Shown here piece after piece: positions 51,556 through 63,075 of a DNA stretch of 64,000 nucleotides. The position numbers and the translations under genes were made by a program. The notes beneath the pieces are model-generated. The model searched no databases, had not been told where the DNA came from, and worked only from the letters and a program-made list of their open reading frames with translations. Numbering within the stretch: position 1 is the first letter of the stretch; each line of letters opens with the position of its first letter. The stretch lies in NCBI GenBank assembly GCA_003615045.1, contig ML014128.1, forward strand, positions 118,356 to 182,355, given 5' to 3'. The DNA comes from Caulochytrium protostelioides. Its lineage: Eukaryota > Chytridiomycota > Caulochytriomycetes > Caulochytriales > Caulochytriaceae.

Positions 51556-54342
51556 TCAAGCACGATTAAAGAAGAGTTGGGCGACCTCCATCGCCGTCAG
51601 ATCGTGCCACGTGTAGATCAGGCCCGCGGCCTCCAGATACGCGGCGACATCGCCCGTGTTGTGGCAGTCGGTGAGCGGGTCGTCGCGGTCCGAGCTGGCG
51701 CAGGACTCGCTGACCGCGCTCGGAGACATGGACCGCGGCAGGAGCAGCGTCGCGCGCCGCGGGTCGGGTTCGTGCGCGCTGCGCGCCGCGGCCGCGCCGT
51801 GGGGCAGCGGCGGCGATGCCGCAGCGCCGAGGAACGCCTGGCTGCCCGAGCGCTGGCTCGACGGCCGCGGCTGCGCCCCGCGCGGCGCCGTGCTGCCGCC
51901 GCCGCTCGGCGCGCTCAGGCCCGCCAGCGTCGACGTCGACGACACCCAGTGGTTCTTTTCCAGCGACGGCGTCATGTTGTTCCACCACTCGCTGGTGGTG
52001 ATGTCGGCATGCACGCCGCCCATGGGGAGGCCCGAGGGCGGCGCGCCGCTCGCCGCGAGCCCGTCGCTGCCCGGGCTGGGGTGGGACAGCGAGTGCGAGG
52101 AGGCGTTGCGGGTGGCTTGCCATTCCGGCGACCGCGCGAGGGCGTCGCTGTCGGCGCCGCCGGGGGCGGGCGCCGTCCCCGTCGACTGGGAGGTGGTCGA
52201 CGCCGAGCGCGTGGCCAACCGCCGTCCGCGGAGACCGAGCTGCGACTGGGAGGGCGGCTCGGCCGACGGCGGCGGCGGGGATGCGCCGGTTGAAATGAAG
52301 GCGCGGCGCTGCTCGCGCGAGATCTCCAGCAGCTTCTGCTGCCGCTCAAAGCTTTTGGCGTCGAGGGGACGCAGCAAGTTGCGCTCGACCAGCACTTCGG
52401 TCAGCGTCAGTTTCTCGACGTCGAGGCTGTCGGCGTCGAGAAGCCCCTTGCGGAGAATGAGTTCCAGAATGATGTCTTTGAGCTCTGACTCGCGGTCGCT
52501 CTCCTCGTGCACGGCCAGCCGGGCGGGGAGATGGCGCTCAAGCTCGGCGAGTCGCTGAGCGCGCTGCTGCTGCACAAAGGCGTCCACCGTGATCGGCGCC
52601 GGCGTGCTCACATAGGCGAGCAGGGTCCCGACGTTGCCGTCGAAGCAGGCCGCAAAGTACGCGGCCGACGCGAGAGTGAAGGGCTCGACGTGCGCGGGCA
52701 GCCGCGGATTGACGTCGTGAACGATGTACTCGGCGACCGCCGCATCGGAGGGCGTCGCCAGATGCACGACGACGAGCGCGCGGTCCAGCTTGGAGAGGTC
52801 GCGCAGCACGCCGATCATGCGCTTGTCGTTGCAGCAAAAGGTGATCTCAATCAACTCGCGCTCCATCGCGTCGAGGAGCCACTGCAGGAAGTCCCACACC
52901 CACGGATGCGCGTCGTCGGCGAGGCGGGGCCGGATGCCCGGGGTCACGGCGTCCATGAGCACGTCCATCCCGTCCAGCAGCAGATAGGGCGGGGCCGACT
53001 CGTCGTGGGGCGCGGCGTCCTGGTGCTGTCGAATGAGCTGGAGCGCGCGCGTCAGCAGGCTGAGCGCCGAGGCCGGGTCGGCGATGCCCAGCGCCGCAAA
53101 GTGGCGCTTGTGGACGCCCATCGCGGCCAGCAGCAGCTCCCACCACGGCTTGATCTCCATGAGACTGAGCTCAGATGCCGGGGGCAAGCCCTCGTGCTCG
53201 CTCGACGCCGAGCCGGTGCGCCCGGTGCTGAGCGGCGACGCGTCGCCGGCCGCGTCGAGATGGGTGAAGCTGTGGTCCGAATCGAACCCGCCGAGCATGG
53301 CAGAGGTGTTCGCGAGCGATCGGTGCAGCGTGCCGACGCTGAAGCGGCCGCCGCCGCCGGCAGCTCCGGCGCCCATGCCAGCGGCGCCGGCCGCGGTCGC
53401 ATCGCTCGCGACATTGAGCGACTCCGCCAAATTCAGGTAGAACGATCCCGGGCGCGAGAGGCTTTCCTGCTGCACGCGGTGCTTGGCGAACGTCGTGAGG
53501 CCCGAGCCCTTCGGCGCCTCCCACAGCTGGACGATGCCGGGCCGCGACGGGTGTCGGGCGACTTGCTCGGTGAATGTCTGCGTCAGCTCGTGAAACGGCG
53601 GCAGGCTCATGAGCCGCAGCGGATACAGCGTGCTGACGGCCGCCGACGCATCGGTGGCCCCGGCCGCCGCGGCGGCACCCTTCGCATCGGCTTCAGACGC
53701 ACGCCCTGCGGCCGGCGCCGGCGCCGGCGCCGCCACCGCGCCGGCGAGTGCTTCGGCGAGCGGCGGCTGGGGATGCGCGCGCGGATCGAAGCGGTCGGCG
53801 AGGTGGCGGACGGCGTTGCGCGTCGCCTCGTACGCCTCGGCCAAGTTTTCCTGCGCAGCCTCGCGGGCGGTCCCGGCGAGGGCGGTCACGGCGGCGGCGG
53901 CGGCGGCGGCCGCGGGCGGCGCGGCGCCGGCGCGCTTGTCGGCGCTGGCGGCGGCCGGCTTGGCGACGGCCGCGCTCTCGTCCTTGGTCAGCAGCCGCGA
54001 GGGCGTCTGCAGCAGCAGGTTCAGCAGCAGGTTGAGGGCGTCGGCCTGCGGGTCGGTGGCGGGCGCGCGCGGCGGCCGGGGCTGGCGACGCGCGCCGCGG
54101 GACGGCGGCGGGGGGCTCGGGGCGCCCGGACCGGCAGCGCCATCGCGGCGCTGCCGGCGCTGTCGGGCCGCGGCGGCCTTGACGGCGGCGGCGGCGGGGT
54201 CACGGGGCGGGCCGTGGCCGCGGTAGACGGTCCAGGCGGCGATGCCGGCGAGGACGAGGGACACGCTGCCGATCAGAACGACCGCCTGCTGGTCGCGTGA
54301 GAGGCCGGCGAAGCGACTGAGCGCCTCGGCGGGCCGCGCCAT
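51556..54342 (-). CDS. Membrane-anchored P-loop ATPase-like protein (degenerate Walker A)
   Basis: 928 aa with one N-terminal membrane helix (AVVLIGSVSLVLAGIAAWTV, residues about 20-40) followed by basic and Ala/Pro-rich disordered sequence. A P-loop-fold domain starts near 265: LWEAPKGSGLTTFAKHRV, where the Walker A lysine is replaced by Leu (GSGLT rather than GSGKT). The Walker B-like strand PYLLLDGMDVLMD is near 455. ALVVVHLATPSDAAVAEYI and a helical EESDRESELKDIILELILRK block follow. The C-terminal 250 residues are Ser/Pro-rich, ending in an ordered stretch (LIYTWHDLTAMEVAQLFF). The family is not identified; it recalls membrane-tethered AAA/ATPase_2-type proteins. Nucleotide hydrolysis is doubtful given the missing lysine. 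Confidence 0.7.
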   Translation of the reverse strand: MARPAEALSRFAGLSRDQQAVVLIGSVSLVLAGIAAWTVYRGHGPPRDPAAAAVKAAAARQRRQRRDGAAGPGAPSPPPPSRGARRQPRPPRAPATDPQADALNLLLNLLLQTPSRLLTKDESAAVAKPAAASADKRAGAAPPAAAAAAAAVTALAGTAREAAQENLAEAYEATRNAVRHLADRFDPRAHPQPPLAEALAGAVAAPAPAPAAGRASEADAKGAAAAAGATDASAAVSTLYPLRLMSLPPFHELTQTFTEQVARHPSRPGIVQLWEAPKGSGLTTFAKHRVQQESLSRPGSFYLNLAESLNVASDATAAGAAGMGAGAAGGGGRFSVGTLHRSLANTSAMLGGFDSDHSFTHLDAAGDASPLSTGRTGSASSEHEGLPPASELSLMEIKPWWELLLAAMGVHKRHFAALGIADPASALSLLTRALQLIRQHQDAAPHDESAPPYLLLDGMDVLMDAVTPGIRPRLADDAHPWVWDFLQWLLDAMERELIEITFCCNDKRMIGVLRDLSKLDRALVVVHLATPSDAAVAEYIVHDVNPRLPAHVEPFTLASAAYFAACFDGNVGTLLAYVSTPAPITVDAFVQQQRAQRLAELERHLPARLAVHEESDRESELKDIILELILRKGLLDADSLDVEKLTLTEVLVERNLLRPLDAKSFERQQKLLEISREQRRAFISTGASPPPPSAEPPSQSQLGLRGRRLATRSASTTSQSTGTAPAPGGADSDALARSPEWQATRNASSHSLSHPSPGSDGLAASGAPPSGLPMGGVHADITTSEWWNNMTPSLEKNHWVSSTSTLAGLSAPSGGGSTAPRGAQPRPSSQRSGSQAFLGAAASPPLPHGAAAARSAHEPDPRRATLLLPRSMSPSAVSESCASSDRDDPLTDCHNTGDVAAYLEAAGLIYTWHDLTAMEVAQLFFNRA

Positions 54343-55326
54343 CGCGAGCCCACGTTTCCAGCAGACGGGCCAAGCAGGCCGTTCAGGCGGTCGTTACAGC
54401 CCGTGGGGGCGCCGCCGCCGAGACCAGCGCCACGCACGGCCACGGAGAAATGCGGTTGTCGCGGGAGCAGCGCGCGAGTCGGGAGACGGGAAGACCGACC
54501 GCCGAATCTCGTGAATCGTGCGGCGACGCAGGCAGGCGGGTCGTTCTGGCCGCGGATCCGGTATCCCTCTGGGGGTTCCCGTTGGCTGCCTCACGTGGAT
54601 GGATCCGTGGGGCTCGCCAGCATCCGCCGACGACGCCGACAACGCCGACAACGACAAGCACAACAACCACAACAACAGCCATAACAGCAACGACGACGAC
54701 GACCACGCCGTCGTGTCGTCTCGTTCTATCGACGGCCATCGATGTGAGCAGGTGCCGGGCACACGAGCCATTCGTCCCCAACGCAACGAGGGGTCGAGCC
54801 CTTCCGTGCCGCGTGCTCAGCAGTGGCGCAGGCGGCCGGCGGGTCGGCGGGGGGCGAGACGAGGCGCGCCGGCCCGATGCTGGCTGGCCACGGGCGGACC
54901 TGCGGCTCCTGCGCGCCCGCCGCGCGCCGATAAGCCCCCGCGCGCCGGTGGTCCGCTCGGTCCGCGGGGCCCTGTCGGCGCGGCGCCTCGCGGCCCCACG
55001 AGCCTCCTGCGCATGCGCCTGCGCAGGCCGCTGGCCCATACGCCCGCGCGAAGGTATGAATCGCGGCGCAAGACGCGAAGGTATGAACCGCTGGCACGTG
55101 CCTGGTCGACGTCGTATCAACGTCGTGGGTGCTCCCGACGGCGACGGCCGCACGGCGAACGGCGACCGGAGTTGCTGCCACGTGGCGTGGCCGCCGTGCG
55201 GGGGCCGCGGGGGCCGCCGGAGGCGGGGGTCGCCTCGGGGGCGACAGCCGTCGCACCTCGGTGCCCGATGACGCCCGATGGCGATGGGACGCTGGCGGCA
55301 GCCGGCACGTGCGTCGGATCGCCTCC

Positions 55327-55565
55327 GTGACGCTCCTGCATGACGCTCCTGCCTGATGATACTGCCTGACGCTCCTGCCTGATGCTGCTGCCTGACGCTC
55401 CTGCCTGATGCTGCTGCCTGACGCTCCTGCCTGATGCTGCTGCCTGATGCTCCTGCCTGATGCTGCTGCCTGACGCTCCTGCCTGATGATACTGCATGAC
55501 GCTCCTGCCTGATGCGATTGCCTGATGCGATTGCCTGATGCGGTGGCCTGATGAGACTGCATGAC
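55327..55565. repeat. 13-bp minisatellite (CCTGAYGCTSCTG)n
   Basis: About 18 tandem 13-bp units. In the central part they alternate CCTGACGCTCCTG and CCTGATGCTGCTG, giving a 26-bp higher-order period. The ends are more diverged (CCTGATGCGATTG). Confidence 0.93.
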
Positions 55566-55788
55566 GTGCGAGCCGAGCGCGCCGTTCCGAGCCAGAGCCG
55601 GAGGCACACCCCTCCTCCACCTGTGAGCGCCGTCACGGCCGCCACGACGGGGTGACGGCGGGGTGACACGCGGCATGACACACGCCCGCGGATCGGAGGC
55701 GAGCGGGCCGGCGGGTGGAGGCCGCGGCGGCACGCGTTGCCCCAGGGCGCCGCCTTCACGGGCTTCTGCCTTGGGAAAAGGGGGCGCG

Positions 55789-55789
55789 G

Positions 55790-55836
<47 letters not shown>

Positions 55837-55965
55837 GGGCCATCGTCCGCCATGCCAGAGCGACTGCTGCTGCTGCTGCTGCTCCAGCTGCTGTAGCTGC
55901 TGTAGCTGCTGTAGCTGCTGTAGCTGCTGTAGCTGATACTGTAGTCGCTGCAGTCGCTGGAGTCG
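55789..55965. repeat. 9-bp tandem repeats (CGCCATCGT)n and (CTGCTGTAG)n
   Basis: Two adjacent arrays: about six CGCCATCGT units at 55789-55845, then CTG triplets passing into five or six CTGCTGTAG units at 55863-55940. Confidence 0.9.
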
Positions 55966-56497
55966 CCGCGGCGGCTGCGGCGACTGCGACGGCGACGGTC
56001 GCCGGCGGCAGCTCCGCCGAAGGCCGCGTCCGACGCGGGTGTGGCCCCTAGCCGCCGCGTGTAGAAAAAGCCGACGAGGCGCCCCCGCTGATCGGGGCCT
56101 GGGCCCGCGGCGGCTTCCTGCGCGCCGCCACGGTCCCCAGCCCCGCTCGCGGCCGGCTCCCATGCCCTTCGTCCCCTTGCTTGGCCCCGCGACGCCGCAT
56201 CCTCGCCGACCATACCTGCCGTCGCCGCGTAACGTGCCAGCATCCGACTGCTCGCGCGCACCATCAGTCCAAGACGCGGCCACGACCGGGTGGCGACGCT
56301 CAGTGTGGGCCGTGCCTCCGGCTTCCGCGATCAGCGACGACCGTCGTTCGTCCCCTCCCCGCTTCCCCTGCCCCGCGCGGGGCCACCGCTGTCGCTGAGC
56401 GCCGCTCACGCGAGCCAGCCAACACCCGCGTCGCGTCGCGCCGCGGCATCCGATCCCTCGTGGCCGACGGCGACGTCCTCCCGCGCGTCACGCCGCC

Positions 56498-57315
56498 ATG
56501 TCCAACGGCGGCCACCAGATCTTCCTCGCGGATCCTGCCCCGATCCGGCATCCCGCGGCGCCGACGCTCGAGGCCCAGTCCGAGCTCCGCTCGCCGACGC
56601 ACCAGCGGCTGCGCCGCATCGAGGCGCGCTTCGGCTGGGTCCACCACCGCGGCGACGGGCCCGTGCTCGAGAGCGAGTGGGTCACCGAGTCGCTCAAGCG
56701 CCGCGAGGACTGGCTCGCGAACCCGTATGCCAAAGTCGTCAACTGGGTCCGCGTCAAGAGCAACGAGATCCCGTGGGGCGCCCTCCACGGCGGCCAGGAA
56801 AAGGACGGCCGCGCGCTGTGTAAGTCTCCCGCGACCAATCGCCGCCGACCCGCGCGGCGGCACATGACGGCAACGACATCGCCACTCACCTGACGATGTG
56901 GGGTGGATCTCCTCCCCTTTTTTTGTTTGGGTGTTCTGTGATATCGCGCGTAGACATCGCGCGAGGCTTCGTCAATGGCTCGCTGCAGGTCGGCAAGGTG
57001 AGCCGCGCCAACGTCGAGGGCGCGCATGTGACCTACGAAGGCAAGGAACTCGTGCTCTACGAGTATGAAGTCCTCGTGGCGAACTCGCAGCACCTGCGCT
57101 GGATCGATGCATCGCACGCCTGCGTGCCTTCCCACTACATCCCCGTCGAGGGCGGCCGCGAGGCCAACGGCGACCCGCTGTATGTGATCCACGCCCACTC
57201 CAGCGCCAGCATCCAGCCGGGCAAAGCGAGTGAAGTCTGGGGCTCGGGCGCCAAAATCATCAGCTCGAAGCGCGACATCTGGCGCAAGAAGTACAAGGTC
57301 CTCGCCTATGCTTAA
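56498..57315 (+). CDS. DM9-repeat (DUF3421) protein, two exons
   Basis: Small protein with two DM9 repeats, a fold known as a mannose-binding lectin in bivalves and responsive to infection in insects. Exon 1 is 56498-56819 and exon 2 is 56954-57315. The intron 56820-56953 has donor GTAAGT and an acceptor GCGTAG after a T-rich tract. Joining gives GRALYIARGFVNGSLQVGK across the junction, exactly a DM9 LYVARA...GK motif, and a 227-aa product. Repeat 1: WVRVKSNEIPWGALHGGQ through LYEYEVLVAN. Repeat 2: LRWIDASHACVPSHYIPVEG through KKYKVLAYA. The first 75 residues are unassigned; no signal peptide is seen, so a cytosolic protein is likely. Intron loss of frame in exon 1 (stop at about 56893) supports splicing. 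Confidence 0.9.
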
Positions 57316-58153
57316 CCTTCGACGACCTAGCCTTCGTAGCCCTCTTGCTCGATGGCGTCCGTCTGACGCAAGGCGATGTCCACGCCGCGGCCATGAAGGA
57401 GAAGCGCATGATGGGATGGAGGATGGCGTCGGTTCCATGCCATGCACTGGAACCCTGCCACGGCTGTATGACTTCTTACTTTTTTTTCGTTGTAGACAAC
57501 ACCCGGTGCCGGTCCGTGATCGAAGAGGGCCAGCAACGGCCGGCAGAGGCACCGTGTAGCGGCGGCGGCGGCGGAGGCGTCCCTCATGAACTGCGCAACC
57601 CGCCTCGCCGCCACTGCGGCTGCCCTCGTCGCGTCGACCGTCCCATGAGACCGCCCGACATGCGAGGGATCAAGACGAAGCTTACAGGGTACCGTGCAGG
57701 GTTAATCAAGGAATCAGCGTGACGAGCGGCAGGCCACAGGCCGGTCGCTGCCGAAGGTAGGAAGAAAAAAGAAAAGCGGGAAGGGAAGAAGGCGAGAGAC
57801 GAGAAACACCGTCGCGCTGGCGCAGGACCGCATCGATGCGGCCGGCCGGCCGCCGGCCTTCCAGGGCGCGCGGCAGCCGGACCGGCGGTGGCGCGCGCGT
57901 CGGGAAACGCGAAGGGCCGCCGAGGGTCGTTCGTATGAGGTGCATCGCAGAGGAGGAACAAGCGCCTTGCTCGCCGCGCGCGCCGCGGCGACGCGAACCC
58001 ACGGCGACAACGACGGCGGGGAGGCGCGGCTGCGTCCGGGGGGGATCCACACGCTCCACGCGTGCCATCAACACAAAGGGGGGTATCTTGGACGCAGCGC
58101 GGCCTACCGACGCGGCGGCCGCCGCAGAGACCGGCGGCGCGGACGGCGGCACA
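57316..58153. other. Intergenic region between DM9 gene and KH-like gene (convergent 3' ends)
   Basis: No gene recognised. A stretch at about 57475-57490 is T-rich (ACTTTTTTTTCG) and another purine-rich run is at about 57765-57800. Confidence 0.5.
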
Positions 58154-59962
58154 TCACCACCACCAGGGGCCGGCGGCCGCCTGGCCGCCGTGGGGAGGAA
58201 CGGGGCTGGGGCTGGGGCCGGGACCGGGGCCTAGGGGATAGCCGAGCTCGGGCGGCGCGGAGGACGCGCTCGCCGGCCACGGCGGTGGCGGGCCACCCAT
58301 CGCGGCGTCCGCCGGCGCCATGAACCGCGGCGGCGGCAGGCCGGCGTGATGCGCGCCATACGCGTACGCGTGGCCGTGGCTGCCCGGCGCCGCGACGCCC
58401 GACGCCGGCAGGCGGACACTCGCGCCGAGCGCCGCGTAGCCCGAGAGCGGCTCGGGGGCGCCGTCGCCGCCACCGCCGCCGCCGCCGCCGCCGAGGGGCA
58501 GACCCGGCTTGGCGGCCAGGCCGCCGGCGCGCGGCGAGGGGAGCGGCGTCGGGTGGCCGAGCACCGAGGCGCTGCCGCCGGGCAGCGCCATCGCCATCGC
58601 CATCGCGGTCGCGGTGGCGGTCGCGGTCACGGTCACGGCGGCCGGCGTCGCGCCACCGAGCACGGGATCGGCCGGACGCGATGCTGACAGCGACGCCGCG
58701 GACGCCGGGCGGTGGGCTTGGGCATCATGCGGCGCCCAGAGCGGCGTGCCGAGCTCGGTCCACGGCGAGTGGAGGAGGTACGACGGCGGCGGGAGCGGGA
58801 GTGCCCGGCTCGCCGGCAGACCGGCCGCCGCGTGGGACGCCGCGGCGAAGCCCGTTTCGTCGGCCGCGGGGCGCATCGGGGCCGTCGGGTCGACGGCGCG
58901 CGCCACGAGCGACCCGCCGCCCGCCGCGCCCGTCATGCCAGCCGCGGCGCCGCTCTGAAGCGCCGTGGGCGCCATGCCGACCGCGTGCGCGGCGCTCGCG
59001 TGGGCAGCGCCAGCGCCGACACGGCCGCCGAAGGGAGATGCGGGCGCGGCGGCCGACGCGCTGAAGGCCAGCGGCGCGGTGCTGAGGCCGCCGGGACTCA
59101 GGCGTCCGTGGGCTCCGGCGGCGTCGAAGGCGAGGCCGTGCGCGGCATGGCTGCTCGTGCGCGGTTCTGACCAGAAGGCGGACGCATGGGCGGACTGCGG
59201 GTGCGGCAGCGGCGTCGCCGGATGGCGCCGCGGGGTGCCGATCGGCGGCGCCGGCTGGGCGTGCGTGGCCGGCGTGGCCGCGGCCGCGGCCGCCGTCGCC
59301 GCCAGGGTCACCGCCATCGCCATCGCGTGGACGGCTTCCAGCGAGGTCGGCGTGGTCGCCATCGGCATGGCGGACGCCAGCGAGGTCGCCGTCGTGACGG
59401 ACGCGCCGCCGCCGCCGCCGCCGCCGCCATAGTGATGGAGCGCCGGGGGCAGCGCGGGGCCGTGGCCACGGGGCGTCCGCGGCCCGCCGCGGCCGTAGAG
59501 CCCCTGGGGGTCCGGGGCCACCAGCGAACCGTGCATCCCAGCGTCCGGGTGGCCGGGACCATATGCAGCGTGCAGGGGCGTCGCATGGAAGCCCGTGCCG
59601 GCGGGCAGCGCGCGATCCGCATCGGCCGGATGCCGGAGCGTCGAGACGGGTCCATGGGGGCTGTGAAGATGGGTCGGCGGCAGGCCCGGCCGCGCCAGCG
59701 GAGCCGGCGGGTGCCGGGGTGATGTGGGCGCCGACGCGGCTGGCGACGGCGCCAACGGCGCGGACGACGGCGCCGGCATCATGCCCGCGTGGAGCGCGCC
59801 CATCATGGGATAGCTGCCGCCCTGACCGAACGGGTCCCCGTGCAGCCCGCGGACGGACGCCATACCGGGGGTCCCGCCGTTCGGATGGCCGCTGCCGCCG
59901 TTGGCGAGGGCCGCGTGGGGGCCCCCGACCAGATGGGCGCGGGCAGGGATGCCGCCGTCGAG

Positions 59963-59995
<33 letters not shown>

Positions 59996-60970
59996 TGCCG
60001 GCGGCGTGCACCACGCCGGCGGCGTGGCCAGGCCGCCGCCGAGGTCGGCCGCGGCGCCCGTCACGAGGGGCCCCGAGCGCCACGGCGTCGGGATGAAGCC
60101 CAGCGAGCGCCGTTTGCCGGGCCCGGGCGGCGGGTGGCCCATCGCATGGCCCATCGCATGGCCGAGCGCATGGCCCATCGCGTGGTGCGGGTGGTGCGGC
60201 AGCAGATGCGGGCCCGTGCCGCCGCGGCCGGCGTGGGAGGGGCTGCGGCCGCGGGACTCCGGGGACGGCGTCTGGCGGGTCGGGCTGAGCGGCAGGCTGG
60301 CGCCGGGCGCCGCGCGCGCCGGCGAACCGGCCGGCGACGGCGCCGGCGACAGCGCGGCGCTGGCGCCGGAAGCCGCGGGGCCGCTGGCCGATCGCAGATG
60401 CGCGCCGCTGCTGCCGCCGCCGCCGCCGCCGCCGCCGTGGTGCGCGCCCATGCCCATCATGGCCATGGCGGCGCCCGGACCGGTATGGCCATGCTGCGAG
60501 GCGGCCGCGCCGCCGCCGTCGTGGGAGGGCGGCGGCGCGGGGGTCACCCACATCGGCGCGAGATCACGGCGCTGGCCCCAGCCACCGGGTCGGTCGGGCC
60601 GGGCCCAGCGCTTCTTGGGCGCGGTCTCGACGGTTTTGCAGAAGATGGCGCCGTTGAGGCGCGTCTGGGCGCGGAACACGGCGTCGTTGGACTCGCCGGC
60701 GATCCGGATCGCGCGCTTGTCGGGCGCGTACGCGATCGTGGTCTGCGTCGCGGCCGCAATAGCGCGGATCGCGGCCGCGTCCGGGCCGTTGGCGAGGCGC
60801 GCCTGCGACCAGCCCGGCGGGCAGTGCACAAAACCGAGCACGTCGCGCGGCCGCGACGGCGGCGGCGGCGACGGCGACGAGGACACCGGCGGCACGGACG
60901 CCGCGGTCGACGTCGCCGCCGCCGCCGCCGGCGCCGCCGCCGCCGCCGTGACCGACGTGGTCGTGGCCAT
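58154..60970 (-). CDS. KH-like RNA-binding, low-complexity protein
   Basis: 938 aa in one exon. After a poly-Ala/Thr/Pro leader, residues about 45-115 (VLGFVHCPPGWSQARLANGP, then IRAIAAATQTTIAYAPDKRA and IRIAGESNDAVFRAQTRLNG) fit the beta-alpha-alpha-beta-beta-alpha pattern of a KH-like domain, but the GxxG loop is replaced by ANGPDA. The remaining 800 residues are Gly/His/Pro/Ala/Ser-rich disordered sequence including HAMGHALGHAMGHAMGH repeats and poly-Gly tracts. This composition suggests a condensate-prone RNA-associated protein, by inference only. The start ATG (ATTTSVTAAA) has context GTGGCCATGG. The codon bias and continuous frame over 2.8 kb support coding, though GC-driven long frames occur here on the other strand too. 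Confidence 0.65.
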
Positions 60971-61170
60971 GGCGGAGCCCCCCCGTCACGTCGCCCCTGA
61001 CGGCGACGGCGGCGGCAGGCACGGCGGCGTTGACGACAAACAACGTCGGGTCGCGCCGCACGCAAGCACGGCAACAGCGGTAAACCCGTCTGCGGCGCCG
61101 TCGGTCGGTCAAGACGCCGCGGGCGGGAGGGCGGGCAAGGGCCGGCCGGGGTCGGCGCGTGGGGAGGGTG

Positions 61171-61226
61171 AGGTATCACTCGACAGGTATCACTCGACAG
61201 GTATCACTCGACAGGGATCACTCGAC
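61171..61226. repeat. 14-bp tandem repeat, four units
   Basis: Four copies of AGGTATCACTCGAC (the last AGGGATCACTCGAC), about 200 bp upstream of the KH-like gene start. A tandem regulatory site or simple duplication are both possible. Confidence 0.9.
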
Positions 61227-61635
61227 AGGGCTTCGGGCGGTGGGTATCGTACTTCGCGCGGAAAGAAGCGAAGAGAAAAACAAATGCGGTGGCGATGCCA
61301 AGACAACGCGACCATGGAGCCCCTCGCGCGTCGCTCCGACGCGCCAAGACCCGGCTCGCTACTTGGGCCGCGTTCCACCGCCTGGCTGTCGCGTCTCCCG
61401 AGCGGCCGCGGCCGTCCATGCCGGTCCCACGGAGACCCGGGCCTGAGGCCGGGAAGACCGCGGCGCGGCGAGGCGGTCGCGTGGCGCCGCCGCCGCGGGC
61501 ATGCTTGTAGCGCGTCGCCGAGCTTTGACGGCGGTCGGCGTCGCGTGCCGGCCGCCGCTGGCCGACGGGCGATCGCTCGAGGGGCATGGACGGCCGCGGC
61601 GGCAGCCACGGCGTGCCGTGCCGAGCTCCTCGCTG

Positions 61636-61666
<31 letters not shown>

Positions 61667-61942
61667 ATGGCGCCGACTGCATGGTCCACAAAGTCTCCGG
61701 CGCGTCGTCGGGTCTTAGGGGCGCCGCGGCCGGCCGCCCTCGCCAGGACCGCCGTCGGGGGCCCACGGCGTCGGGGTCGCCGCCGAAGCGTTGCGCCGCG
61801 CTGCGCGTCGATAACCGCGACAGGGTCGACGCGTCGCGCCGCGCGACGCTTCCGCGGGCGGACGCCGGTCGCTGCCCGCCACACGACACAAGCATCCTGC
61901 AAGCATGGCGTCGCGCGACGGGCCGCGCGCGTCGTCGTCGTC

Positions 61943-61973
<31 letters not shown>

Positions 61974-63000
61974 CCGCGGCCGTGCGGAGCGTGGCCGCCA
62001 TGAGCGGGGCCCGCGGGACCCGCGGCGGGGGGGTCGAGCTGCCCGCGGGCGGCAGGCGACGCCCGCCGCGCCAGGAGGCATCGCGGCCGCTGTGCGGGGA
62101 CGCGCGCGAGGACGACGGCGCTTTGGCGGACGCGACCGGGCCGCGCCCGCGGTGTGCGACGGGGTGCAAGTCCCCGCGGACGCACGTCCTTTTCGGGTCG
62201 CGCAAGGCTTGAGGGGGTCCGCCATGCGCCGCAGCGGGCCGCCTGCGCCGCCGACGCTTGGAGCGGCCCGGCGCCGAGCACGCCGCGGGCCATCGCCGGG
62301 AGAGGCACCGCGAGCCGGCGCCGGCATCCACGATGACACCCGGACCGTGACCGTGGTCCGCGGCAGGCAGGGCGATGCGCGAGCGAGACGCTGGACGCCA
62401 TCGCGTCGCTCGGCGCGCCTCAGGACCCCTGCGTCGGCCACCTCCCATGGCTCGCCGGTGCGTGAGGACCGGTACCCGCGGTGGGCGAGGGCCCTCGAGA
62501 CGCGTGCCGGTCCCGATCTGGCGCGGTCACCGCCCGAGCCGCGAGCGATCATGCTGGGTCGGCCGTGCAGGCACCCTGCTCCGATCGGCATGAGGGCGAC
62601 GACGCGCCCGCGGCCGACGAGACGTCGTCTCCAGCCGCGCGCGAGGCCACCGTCAACGCGGTCCCGCGGCCGAACCGTGACCGCCTGGGCGCATCCCGCT
62701 TGTCTCGGCCATGGGTGCCTCCGGACGCGGTGCATCGTGGACGCCTGCATCAGGCTGCCTTCAGGGCGGCCGCGGCCGCGGGCGTCGGAGGCGACGGGCA
62801 ACTCCCCGTGGGCGGACCGCTGCGACGCTGCGGCGCCGCGCCGGTCTGGTCAGCAGGCGTTGCCGGCGTCCGAGTGGGGCGGCCGCCGCGGAGGCCACCG
62901 CGGGGGGAAGGCGGGGGACGCGGCGTCGCGGCGGCGGCGCTTGCGACCGTCGGGTGGCGAGGAGGCGCTGGGAGGATCGCATGCCCTCCCGAAGTCTCGG

Positions 63001-63001
63001 C

Positions 63002-63061
<60 letters not shown>

Positions 63062-63075
63062 AGCGGCAGCGGCGA
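63001..63075. repeat. (GGCGAC)n hexamer repeat
   Basis: About ten CGACGG/GGCGAC hexamers followed by GGCAGC units; reads as Gly-Asp or Asp-Gly runs in the plus frames. Confidence 0.9.

Larger units (their letters stand above)
54343..56497. other. Intergenic region with minisatellites
   Basis: No gene supported. Long frames on both strands arise from 13-bp and 9-bp repeats. It separates the divergent ATPase-like and DM9 genes. Confidence 0.55.

Noticed and set aside
55327-55565. CRISPR-like appearance of the regularly spaced repeats
   Set aside because: Units are contiguous 13-mers without unique spacers, and the genome is eukaryotic; it is a minisatellite.
54343-55843. 486-512-codon minus-strand frames upstream of the ATPase-like gene
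   Set aside because: Mostly encoded by the 13-bp and 9-bp repeats (Gln/Ala/Ser/His runs); no conserved motif.
59789-61718. Long plus-strand frames overlapping the KH-like gene
   Set aside because: Antisense to the minus-strand frame that carries the KH-like domain and a better start; Arg/Gly/Ala-rich with no domain.
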